Assembly (NCBI GenBank): GCA_905178155.1
Contig: CAJINV010000005.1
Span: 3,950,918-4,014,917, forward strand
Length of the DNA: 64,000 bases
Direction of reading: 5' to 3'
From: Amoebophrya sp. A120
Taxonomy: Eukaryota; Sar; Dinophyceae; Syndiniales; Amoebophryaceae
The first letter of the stretch is position 1. Every line of letters starts with the position of its first letter. Under the pieces are notes generated by a model that was not told the DNA's origin, searched no databases, and saw nothing but the letters and a program-made list of their open reading frames with translations. Below, one piece after another: positions 23,006-31,815 of this stretch. A program made the translations under genes and the position numbers.

Positions 23006-25555
23006 TTAAGGGGGCGGGTCTGGCTGGGACACCCCCTCGCCGCTGGTGTTTGCTGTCTGCCGCGGTCCTCTCCACCGCGATAGCGTTTCCATCAAGAGTA
23101 CATCTCGATAGGTGTGTGTGCTTGCCCGGACGGTGTTCAAAATTTGCTGCAGCTTATCGACTACCGACATGCGCGAGTAGTGGGTTATGACTCTGTAGTC
23201 GTTCGGGCCGAAGGCCTCTTGCTGATAGAGGTCGGTCCAATAATCGTAGGCGTCGTGAAGTCGCTGCTCCAGCTCCTCAACCGTGAGACTCCTCTGCCGT
23301 GGCGCGTGGGTTTCGCCCCCGATGCCGCGCCCGAACCACTTCGTGCGGCTCGGCAGGCTCAACGTTTCGTCGATAATCATGCGCGCCAGCTCGCGGTCTG
23401 CCGGGTCGTACGACCTGGCAGGTCTTCCGTGCTGTGCGGTTTCTTGTCGCCCCGTGCTCTGGCTGGCGTGATGATTCGCAATTAGTTCACTCCAGAGACC
23501 GTCCGCCACAAATTGTTGTCTTCCGCCTTCCTCATCGGGGACAAGATACGAGGCATGGCTTGCTTCTTCATTTGCTTGTTCGCAACAGCGCCGGTCTACT
23601 CCTGAAACTTGCGATGTGCCGTTTTTTCGCGCTTTATCCGTACTGTCAGCTGTTCTTTGTGGTCTTTCCACGCTTTTTCCTGACAGAGCTGCGCAGGTGG
23701 AGACGGCGCGACGCTTGCGGTGGCGCAGCACGGCATCGTGTACCAAGTCAACCAGTAGACTGACCCCGCCCGATTGCACGAGCGTCCGAGAAAGGAAGAG
23801 CAGGATCATCCGGGCCTGCTCCAGCAGATGTACAAGCCTTGAGCACACACTACTTTCTTCAGTAGCAGTGCCCGTGCCGCGCGAAGATGGGTTCTTGCAA
23901 AAAATCTCCAATGGCGAAAACAGATGCTGACCGGGAGTCGCGGTTTTTCCCCCTAGTACCCCCGGGGAGACGCTGCCGCTCCTCTCGCGTGTGTTTGCCG
24001 TGGTTATTTTCGCCCGTATCAACTCGGACAAGTTGAGGTCCAGAAGGCCCGTGCGTGCGACGTGCTGTCGCAGGCACGACCGGACTGCCTGCAGATTCGA
24101 AGTCTCCTGGGCGTCCGAACTACGCGAGGGTGGTATGACGTGGCGGTCGTTTTTGCCTGGCAGCGGTAAAATCGACCTTGTTGGGGACAAAAGAGACGCT
24201 GCTTTCGCCGGAGATGAAACAGTAGCAGGCAAGGCTTCGGCCTGCGAATCAGATTGCGGTCTACTGGCGGCGCGCAGCAGCGTCCGGAATGTCGTGGACG
24301 CTATTGACGCTGTATCTGCGGCCATCGTGCGGGCGGCTGCATTGTGTGGAGCAGAAGGGCGAGGCTGATACGTGGTCGACGGCGTTGTGCACCGGCGTGG
24401 AAATTGACTGTGCGGTGCGAGATCCAGCAGGGTGCCGCGGTGGTCCCAGCGGTGCCAGACTTCGTGTGCAGAGGGCAACAAATCATACAAGTGGGGCTCA
24501 GAAACAGAAACTACACTTGTTGCCTCGTGGTCCACATTAGCGCTTCGCGCAGCTGGGGTCCCAAATCTGCTCGCAGGAAAATACATGTAGGGGTTCCGGA
24601 ATCCATTCGCACTCTCTCCGTTTCTTGGTACGAAAAAGGAAGTAGACGCACTAGAAGCGACATTCCCATTTGTTTCCGGGGCAGTCGCACGGTCCACGAG
24701 ATAGACTTCTCGCGCAAAAATCATAACTTGTAGAGTCACCACGAACAGCATCGCTGCTCTGCCGCCCGCAATCCAGTGTCGCTCGAGACCACGCGTCGCC
24801 CGCTGATGCTCCGCGCGAATAACAGTGATGGAGCTGGGGCACGCCCTAACGACGTTTCGCGCGACGCTGTTCAGAAACATCCGGGGCTGCACGCGGTGCT
24901 CGGAAGGCGTTGGGGTTGGCGCAAGCGTGACACTTCTGCTTGAAGATGAATCGGGCAGCACGACGTTTCGGTGGTGCGCAGGATGCAAGATGTTTTCATG
25001 CATGATGCCCCGCCGGGAGAACGTATTCACAGCGGCTGCTCCGTGCGACGACGAAGTTCGACTGCGCGCACCATTGCTGTTTCCGTTTGGAGTTCCGCGT
25101 CCTAGCTGGTTCTCCGCTGTGGCAGGGCTCCCAGCCGCCAGCTCCACGTGCACCAAGCAGTGAACCCAGTCGAGCAGCCGCAGCGCAGCGGGGTCGTTCG
25201 ACGGCACCTCCGTGCCTGCTTCGATTGGTGCGTCGCGACTTCTTGGCACGACCTGTCTCACAGCCTCAGAAAATTTCATTCGGACCGCTTCCTTCAGTTG
25301 CGTGCAGGCCGCTGTGCTGTCTTGTGCCTGATACAAGTCGTCGTCCAAAAAAAACTGCTCCCCCAGACGCCACCCATCCTGGTCAGCGCTGCCATCCAAG
25401 GCAAGCCGGCCGTACAAAAATTGCGAGATGTTGTCCACGGCTTCGAGCGGCAACAAGACATGGTGATCGACGTGCGCATCCTCGAAAGCAGCTGCACGCA
25501 CACCCAAAATTGAGGAACAAAAAGCGCCAAGAATGCCCCACGATTTGGGAACCAT
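23006..25555 (-). CDS. Unknown 849-aa protein with signal peptide and one membrane segment
   Basis: A single uninterrupted reading frame from the ATG at 25555, the longest in the window. Residues 5-22 (SWGILGAFCSSILGVRAA) look like a signal peptide. A hydrophobic stretch near 265-283 (GRAAMLFVVTLQVMIFAREV) is a likely membrane helix. A long Ser/Arg/Thr-rich region follows (residues 300-600) without recognisable domain. Toward the C-terminus there are helical segments such as RQRSLTVEELEQRLHDAYDY and VIMHYSRMS-like VITHYSRMSVVDKL. It is probably a secretory-pathway or plasma-membrane protein, but I recognise no family. It shows no internal stop and no introner. It is the only long intronless gene here besides the 602-aa protein at 37667, which has a similar layout. 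Confidence 0.65.
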   Translation of the reverse strand: MVPKSWGILGAFCSSILGVRAAAFEDAHVDHHVLLPLEAVDNISQFLYGRLALDGSADQDGWRLGEQFFLDDDLYQAQDSTAACTQLKEAVRMKFSEAVRQVVPRSRDAPIEAGTEVPSNDPAALRLLDWVHCLVHVELAAGSPATAENQLGRGTPNGNSNGARSRTSSSHGAAAVNTFSRRGIMHENILHPAHHRNVVLPDSSSSRSVTLAPTPTPSEHRVQPRMFLNSVARNVVRACPSSITVIRAEHQRATRGLERHWIAGGRAAMLFVVTLQVMIFAREVYLVDRATAPETNGNVASSASTSFFVPRNGESANGFRNPYMYFPASRFGTPAARSANVDHEATSVVSVSEPHLYDLLPSAHEVWHRWDHRGTLLDLAPHSQFPRRCTTPSTTYQPRPSAPHNAAARTMAADTASIASTTFRTLLRAASRPQSDSQAEALPATVSSPAKAASLLSPTRSILPLPGKNDRHVIPPSRSSDAQETSNLQAVRSCLRQHVARTGLLDLNLSELIRAKITTANTRERSGSVSPGVLGGKTATPGQHLFSPLEIFCKNPSSRGTGTATEESSVCSRLVHLLEQARMILLFLSRTLVQSGGVSLLVDLVHDAVLRHRKRRAVSTCAALSGKSVERPQRTADSTDKARKNGTSQVSGVDRRCCEQANEEASHASYLVPDEEGGRQQFVADGLWSELIANHHASQSTGRQETAQHGRPARSYDPADRELARMIIDETLSLPSRTKWFGRGIGGETHAPRQRSLTVEELEQRLHDAYDYWTDLYQQEAFGPNDYRVITHYSRMSVVDKLQQILNTVRASTHTYRDVLLMETLSRWRGPRQTANTSGEGVSQPDPPP

Positions 25556-26234
25556 CCTCTCGTCTACTCCAGAAAAGAACCAAGGCTTACAAATGCCACG
25601 ATGTTACAAGACGACGACCAAAATGCCAGCGTACCCATACAAAGAGGAGAACCAGAAATTGCGGAAATGTATTGTCATTTCATTTTCAAGAAGGCATCAG
25701 AACCAAACGAAATAATTATAGGGCTTGCGTAGAGTACCTTCCAAGGAGTGTAAATTTTTCTCAGATTCAATTACACGATTTGAGTTGACCTTCAGCAGCT
25801 GTCGCGCAAAAGCGCAACAACCTCCGAACATCTCTTCAAAAGTTTTCATCATGGATATGGAAGCGGGTAGTGTATGAACGGATGATGCTCTCACGAAGTA
25901 CTTGATAGATTATCAGGATGAGTCAAAGCAGAAGTTTCCACTCTTCAGCACGAGGCGTTCAATGGAAAGCGAACAAAATCTCTTTCACCCATGCATAAGG
26001 GCTAAAAACCCAGACGACGTGGAAAACCTGCTCTGTGCAAGCGCACAAACATCCGCGCCTACCCGAGGATACATTTCGCTATCCCTTCTTATGGATGCGG
26101 ACAACGCGAGGTCGTCACTGATCAGAGATTGTTCTTGACTCATACTGAGGTCTGTTACAATTTTTCGCTTCGCTTGTTTCCTAAAGTACTACTCAATCAG
26201 TCAGGATCAGGAAAGTAGATGTTGTAATGGCTCC
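25556..26234. other. Intergenic, nothing recognised
   Basis: Spacer between the 849-codon ORF start and the stop of the atypical dehydrogenase gene. Short ORFs without features; no repeats. Confidence 0.4.
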
Positions 26235-29200
26235 TCACCATTCAGTTTCTCGGTAGTCCTTCAAAAACATACCGAAAGGTGGTTGCTGCTTCTTCTGTCC
26301 GGCGGCGCCTGCCCCACCGCTGGACCCCGCATCTTTCTCTTTGTCTGACATGGAAGCGTTATTTCCTTCGGCTTTGTCTGCCAAACACACTCCGTTGACG
26401 TCGTAAATCCACGAGAAGACGGGGTCCAGAATTCTTGCCGCCGCGTCAATCTCGTCGATCGGTGTTTGCCACTTGGACGAGACCGCGTGCTGGAACGCCT
26501 GCTTGACCGGCTTCTCGTCGTTGATCCACCCGGTGTCCACCGAATTCATGAAGATGTTGCTATTTTTCGCGTAGTCATTGGCATATCCTGAGTAAAAACG
26601 TACCCACACCAGAGTCAAGCTGGGAAATCTGCTAGACAAATCTGTCAGCTTTTGCTGCTGCGCATGACAAGTTTGGCCTCGCAGTGTAATCCTGTTTAGC
26701 TTGTTCAGCAGCATCTGAGATCTAGCATATCATGCTGATTCTAGCATCACAAATCCCACAACACGACTAGAGACTGCTTCTCATGGGTCTCCGCATGAGA
26801 GACATTTTCAGCATGCAGATTTGCATGGCAACTCTGGTGTGGGTACGTTTTTACTCAGGATATGGCACTGGTTTTCGTCATCATGTTGAGCGCGGCCTTG
26901 GCCATGTTGGTGTGCGGGTGGTTTGCCGTCTTGTACCGGTAGAATTTCCCCTCCATCGCGGAGACGTTGACGATGAAGCGCCGGGTGTGCGTGCCGGTTT
27001 GGCTTTTTTCCAGGAGCGGCTTCAGACGCCCGTTCATCACGAACGGGGCCATGGCATTGATCAAAAAGCACTCGACCAGCTCCGGCGTCTCCACTTCCTC
27101 GAGCTTGAACACCCAGCTGTGGCGGTCGCGGTAGTCGATCAGCTGCCCGTTCACGTCGGTGTAGCCGGGGAGGTCCTTCGACCCGAGCTTCACCTTCGCA
27201 TCGTCCTTAACGCATAAATGTAGGTGCGCGTGCTGTTGCTGCGCGTCCAGATCCACTTCCACTTCCGAGGGGGAGGACGGTCGTGTGCTCCGTGAGGCGG
27301 ACACGTGGTGGTCCTTCTGTTGGGTACTAGCAGTGTCCATGTAGCAGGACGCAAGGGTCGTGGTTGTCGTGGTACTTTTGCAGCTGCTGCTCGACGTGGT
27401 GGTTCCTGCACGACCACTGTCAGCTGCGCTTCTATTTCCATCATTCCTAGCCTCCGGTGACGTAGACGTGCTCGACGGCACCGCCGTGGAAGTCGTCGAC
27501 CCCGAACTGCCGGTCGGAGACAGGAACAATTCGTTCTTCAGCGCGGCTGCCCGCCCGTAGTCGTAAAACACGCCCTGGGTCGGACACAGCGAATCCTCGT
27601 CCACAAGAAGAGCAGGTGGTTGCTGCGCGTCGGTGCTCAACGGCACAGAAGGTTGTACATGTGGACTGGGGATTATATCGATATTATCCTCTCCACCTGC
27701 TGCGCCCTGCGCCAACATTGCTTGGCTCACCACGTCCGCACAAGACAGCTGCTCCTTCTCCCGCAGGGGCTCGTAGTAAGCTTGGGGCCGTCTTATTGTC
27801 TGACAAGCGTTGTGGATAACGCCATCCAGGTGGTCGTAGTTCTCCAATACCAAGTATGCCATAGCAAAGCAACCTCCATCCAGTCTCAGTTCTCCTGCAA
27901 AGTTGTCATGACTTTAGTTACAGTATTTCCAGACATTTTTCGCTCCTGCGCACACTCCGTTTGCGCAAGAGTACGCGCTGTGGGTCAACTGTTGACGCTG
28001 CAAGGCGCGTTGTGCGTGTTCATCGCTTTTTATTCACCACCGAAACTACAGAAATGCACAGTTCATGTCGAGAAGCAGACCTGCAAAGTCAACGCTACGC
28101 ATTTTGTGGCATGCAAAAGAGGACTCGCTGCGTTTGAGTCCACTTTTACGATGTGTTGCACAACCTTCAAAGGAACGAGGGACCATAGGAGGAGTTGTTC
28201 ACTGCTTCATACGTAGTCGCACAACTGTTCGACCCGCGGTAGGAAGCGTAGGTCGACGCCGAGCAGAACTAGCCTGTCGGCAATGGACTTGTTGTTGTTT
28301 TCGGGGTCTTGGCGGAAAAACTGTTCCTTCCCGTAAAAATTGACGAACCTCTCGAGACAATCGTTCCTGAACCGCGAGGTCACGAGCACAGTTGCGCCTG
28401 CGTTGAGAAGCTTCAGGGCCGTATGAAAACCGATCTTCACGCGGCCACCAGTCACGAGGAAGATGTAGCTGTCGTTGAGAAGCGGCTGTTGGAACCGCTT
28501 GCTGTAGTTCAACGCGGCGCAGGGTGGGCACAAACTGTCGTAGAAGTGGTGAAGCGACCAGAACTTGATTTTACACACATAACAGGACCGAGGCCGCTGC
28601 AGCTGCACGCCAGCGGCTCTGCTGGCGCTGTCCTTGTCGTCCGGATGTTGACACGAGGAGAAACGGTCCTCCCCTTGATGTTCTTCGGTACAACTCTCAG
28701 CCGGCATGACTGAGCCCGACGCGACTTCGGCGCTCGCTGCCGAAGGTTCGTCGCGACCGCATGAAGACTGACGACTGCGTTTCAGGGACTCGGACCGAGA
28801 CGTGCGGTTTGGAGACAGTGACTCATCGGCCATGCCACCAGGCGAGACCCCAAGAGGCGCGGGACTACAAACTCCATGATCGCTAGTTTGTGGCTCCGCC
28901 TCTACTGCCTGCTTCGTGTCTTCCAAACTACCGGCCCCGTTTGCCAGCGCAGCAAGCGGCTCCTGAAACGTGTGAAAGGTTGCTCCGTCGGGAACCAAAT
29001 TGAGTTCCCGCAAATCTGCATCGTTAACGTCGCACAAGCTCGCCATCGCCTGCAACCGACCCTGGCGGAGTGCTGTTTTGCGAATATCAAGAAAGTGAAA
29101 GCAAAATTTTTATATTCTTAGAACAATATTTCTTGCGCAGTTCCAACCCGGGGTGCGGATACCGGCTCACGCTAGAAGCAAAATTGTAGTCAGACTATGG

Positions 29201-31182
29201 GTGATGTGTAGAATTGTCTCATCACATCTCTCAGACGAACGAGACCTATTCTTGCATTGCATCATGCAGATATGAAACAAGAAATGGCTCCCATGGTCGC
29301 GATTGCGTGTATGTGTGAGCTTGCAAAATCAGAGTGGTGATGCATGGTGTAAAACATTTTAATCCACATTGTTCATTTTCGGAACAGGTCTGTGAATTAT
29401 GTTACGCTGTCCTCATTGTCATTTCATGCTTCAGCGCTAGCACAGATACGACTATTTCAAAGAGGTCGGGGCCACAGCTTCTTATGAAACTTTCGCGGAA
29501 GTAAAGCATCAAAATTCAGTACAGCGGAGAAATTTTTGTCAGCATGAACAGTATTTCTTGCGCAGTTCTTCCATGCCGGCATGCGGATACCGGCTCACGC
29601 TAGAAGCAAAATTATAGTCAGACTATGGGTGATGTGTAGAAATAGAATTGTCTCATCACATCTCTCAGACGAACGAGACCTATTCTTGCATTGCATCATG
29701 CAGATATGAAACAAGAAATGGGTCCCTTGGTCGCGATTGCGTGTATCATATGTTAGTTTGCAAAATCAGAGTGGTGATGCATGGTGTAAAACATTTTAAT
29801 CCACATTGTTCATTTTCGGAACAGGTCTGTGAATTATGTTACGCTTTCCTCATTTTATGCTTCATCGCTAGCATAGATACGACTATTTCAAAGAGGAACG
29901 TCGTCGGGGCCACTTATGAAACTTTCGCGGAAGTGAAGCATCGAAATTCAGTACAGCGGAGAAATTTTGTCAGCACAACCAACCCTAATCAAGGCTGATT
30001 CAGGTCTGTTGAGCTTGAATAAACGGTTTGGTCATCATTCTACAGGAGATATGTGATGCAAATCGCGCTGAGGTAGAGGTCAGAGTGGTGCATGACATTT
30101 AAATCCACATTGTTCATTTTCGGAACAGATCTGTGAATTTGATGTACATTTTCATCCTGAAAAAATGCGGCGCTCCATGGTGCCACCGCAGAAAAAGGTC
30201 CATCTTAATGTTACTTTGCGAGACTAGGATCGATATCGAAACTGATTCAGTACAGCGGAGAAATATTGTCAGCTTAATCAAACCTAATCAAGGCAGATTC
30301 AGGTCTGTTGAGCTTGAATAAACGGTTTGGTCATCATTCTGTACGACATATAATTCGATACAAATGCAAATCGCGCCGAGGTAGAGGTCAGAGTGGTGCA
30401 TGACATTTCAATCCACATTGTTCATTTTCGGAACAGATCTGTGAATTTGATGTACTTTGTCATCCTGAAGAAATGCTGCGCAAAGGCAAACTGTCGAAAT
30501 GCATACTTATCCGAGATCGAAGGAGATTCAGTACAGCGGAGAAATAATGTCAGCACAATCGAACCTAATCCAGGCGGATTCAGGTCTGTTGAGCTTGATT
30601 GAAAAGGCTCATCATTCTTTCTTTGCTCCTAATGTTCAGGGCGGCGAAGATGCGTAAAATTTCAGACCGCAAACATTAGAAGAAACAATCACTCAGAGTG
30701 ATGGCGCATGGCGATAGAGCAAGGCGAAGTCGTGTATTTCGGAACAGATCTGTGGTGACCACAAAGTTCTAAACCTAATAGGAAGTAGTACCCACGGACT
30801 CCATTCGTTTCGCGTCTTCGCTCATCATGGTCTGTCGGCGCCACGCCTTCTTTATTTTCTCCTCTTTCTTTCGCACTTTTTCGTCCAGTGCTTTCTTGTT
30901 CGGCAGCGTCTTGGCACTAATCTGGTTCACAAGTCGCCGTATTTTCTTCAGTAGCTTCGTCCGTGCATCAGGCTCCGTAGCAACGTCGGTCGCGTGTTCG
31001 TGCGCCTCAATTTCCGACAGGACCGTTTCATCCTGCTGCAGGGTTTGCAACACATTTGCGCAGCAATCCAGCGATTCTAGAGAGAGATCCATCGACGTCC
31101 CTCTTGTAAGGGCCTCAGCGTATTGATGCTGTTGGCCCCCAGCAGGCCGCGATGGTGACGAAGGTGTGGACCCACGAGTCAT
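26235..31182 (-). CDS. Atypical short-chain dehydrogenase with CxxC zinc-binding-like segment; snoRNA host gene
   Basis: Exon 1 (30796-31182) is a basic coiled segment (KKALDEKVRKKEEKIKKAWR). Exon 2 (28213-29049, after acceptor TTGCAG) includes CYVCKIKFWSLHHFYDSLCP with PPCAALNY, a four-Cys module. The Rossmann start is LVTGGRVKIGFHTALKLLNAG. The later exons (from about 27862 to 26863, then 26235-26578) read VIHNACQTIRRP, FLINAMAPFVMNGRLKPLL, FIVNVSAMEGKFYRY, NMAKAALNMMTKTSA and NSVDTGWINDE. The usual YxxxK is TNMAK, so the catalytic Tyr is absent, as I recall for this eukaryotic subfamily; the activity may differ. Exons 1 and 2 are in phase across a 1.75-kb intron (donor GTGGGT) that contains the C/D snoRNA array. 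The exon 2 to exon 3 junction near 27870-28213 is not resolved. The last two exons are split by a family-1 introner with perfect 5-bp TSD. Confidence 0.8.
26584..26862 (-). mobile_element. Introner, family 1, in the atypical dehydrogenase gene
   Basis: 279 bp, both ends are TATCCTGAGTAAAAACGTAC and continue CCACACCAG. TSD TGCCA on both sides. Exact removal gives MTKTSANDYAKNSNIFMNSV, restoring the conserved dehydrogenase C-terminal region. No splice position within TGCCA yields GT-AG; the nearest is a GC donor paired with an AT acceptor. Confidence 0.95.
29185..29270 (-). ncRNA. Box C/D snoRNA, type A copy 1 (U30-like 18S guide)
   Basis: On the minus strand: box C ATGATGC (29259-29265), box D' CTGA (29231-29234), box C' GTGATGA (29219-29225) and box D CTGA (29190-29193). 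The stretch before D' (AGGTCTCGTTCGT) is complementary to 13 nt of the conserved 18S segment ACGAACGAGACCU. Counting five from D' points to the A of CGAAC, the position I recall as guided by U30 in animals. The stretch before D (CACCCATAG) could pair with CUAUGGGUG of dinoflagellate-type 18S. It lies in the first intron of the dehydrogenase gene. Confidence 0.75.
29326..29420 (-). ncRNA. Box C/D snoRNA, type B copy 1 (18S guide)
   Basis: Box C-like ATGAGGA (29410-29416) and box D CTGA (29329-29332) on the minus strand. The guide before box D, CCATGCATCACCAC, pairs with 18S GUGGUGGUGCAUGG if one G-U pair is allowed. Its register is three bases different from type B copies 3 and 4. D' and C' are degenerate. 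Sequence between the boxes is conserved with the other B copies. Confidence 0.6.
29515..29556 (-). ncRNA. Truncated type C snoRNA copy
   Basis: Only the box-D-side 40 nt of a type C snoRNA (TTCAGTACAGCGGAGAAATT on the plus strand) are present. The rest is replaced by the start of the neighbouring ~430-bp duplicated unit. It lacks box C and the LSU guide, so it is probably non-functional. Confidence 0.7.
29613..29705 (-). ncRNA. Box C/D snoRNA, type A copy 2 (U30-like 18S guide)
   Basis: Same architecture as copy 1: box C ATGATGC (29693-29699), D' CTGA (29665-29668), C' GTGATGA (29653-29659), D CTGA (29618-29621). The 13-nt 18S guide AGGTCTCGTTCGT is identical. A 5-nt insertion lies between C' and the second guide. 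Confidence 0.75.
29762..29857 (-). ncRNA. Box C/D snoRNA, type B copy 2 (18S guide)
   Basis: Box C-like ATGAGGA (29847-29853), box D CTGA (29766-29769), guide CCATGCATCACCAC identical to type B copy 1. It belongs to the same ~430-bp duplicated unit as type A copy 2. Confidence 0.6.
29944..30042 (-). ncRNA. Box C/D snoRNA, type C copy 2 (LSU rRNA guide)
   Basis: Box C ATGATGA (30032-30038, perfect), D' CTGA (30000-30003), D CTGA (29948-29951). The guide before D', TCAAGCTCAACAG, is complementary to 13 nt of the conserved LSU segment CUGUUGAGCUUGA near the peptidyl-transferase region. The five-from-D' rule points to the G of CCUG. The guide before D (TTTCTCCGCTGTA) has no target I recognise. 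Confidence 0.75.
30076..30162 (-). ncRNA. Box C/D snoRNA, type B copy 3 (snR40/U32-like 18S guide)
   Basis: Box C-like AGGATGA (30152-30158) and box D CTGA (30080-30083). The guide CATGCACCAC before box D pairs 10 nt with 18S GUGGUGCAUG. Five from D falls on the second G of UGG, the residue I recall as G1271 in yeast (snR40) and G1328 in human (U32). Confidence 0.7.
30243..30341 (-). ncRNA. Box C/D snoRNA, type C copy 3 (LSU rRNA guide)
   Basis: Box C ATGATGA (30331-30337), D' CTGA (30299-30302), D CTGA (30247-30250). The 13-nt LSU guide is identical to copy 2, while the linker between D' and D has diverged. Confidence 0.75.
30384..30470 (-). ncRNA. Box C/D snoRNA, type B copy 4 (snR40/U32-like 18S guide)
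   Basis: Box C-like AGGATGA (30460-30466), box D CTGA (30388-30391), guide CATGCACCAC identical to copy 3. Confidence 0.7.
30524..30618 (-). ncRNA. Box C/D snoRNA, type C copy 4 (LSU rRNA guide)
   Basis: Box C ATGATGA (30609-30615), D' CTGA (30580-30583), D CTGA (30528-30531). The guide TCAAGCTCAACAG is retained, while the sequence between box C and the guide differs from copies 2 and 3. Conservation is therefore concentrated in the boxes and guides. Confidence 0.75.
30690..30760 (-). ncRNA. Degenerate type B snoRNA copy
   Basis: Box D CTGA (30693-30696) and a mutated guide (CGCCATGCGCCATCAC) remain, with the conserved middle CAGATCTGTTCCGAAAT. No acceptable box C was found. It is the first array member after exon 1 of the host gene and probably inactive. 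Confidence 0.4.
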
Positions 31183-31815
31183 TATTTCCCCAATACTATA
31201 TGTCGACTTCTATCATCTACTGCTCCGGATTACAAATGAACATCGTTTATCCTTCTGTACAATACGTCTTGCTTTCTCAAGCCTCACTGGAAATGTGTTG
31301 GAAAAGCCAAAACGTGATCGGACGAAGACAGAGCGAAGAGCAATAGGCTTGAACCAAATTTGCAGGAGGGGAAGGAGAACTTTGGAAATTCCACACGAAA
31401 AAGCATTTGCAACAGACTGGACCTCATTTCAAATTTAACATCTTGATCTTTGGCTTGAAGAGGATCGATTTCACTTCCACACCAGTACCACCATTCACCG
31501 AGCCAGCAGGAAGCTGCATGAGAAATTATGATAGACATTTTGATTTTTCCTCAGAGACCCGAGATCCGCATTATTACGAACTGCGCCTTTTGAGTTTGAA
31601 CGGATCTCCTGCTGCGAACACATTTTCTCTAAACTACCAGACAAACCGATAGATACCGAAACGCAGAACTCGAGCGCAACATAATTCCACGTGGTATGCA
31701 GGAACTCTCCTGCGCCTTTGGAAACTGGCAGCCATGTTCTTCGCCTGCCAGGATCTTTTGAGGGAAAGAGAAACGTCTGTGTCTGTCAGTGTACTTTTTT
31801 TACTTGGTTGCATTT
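31183..31815. other. Intergenic, nothing recognised
   Basis: Spacer between the dehydrogenase host gene start (31182) and the xylulose-reductase-like stop (31816). Short ORFs only; no boxes, repeats or TIR ends recognised. Confidence 0.4.
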
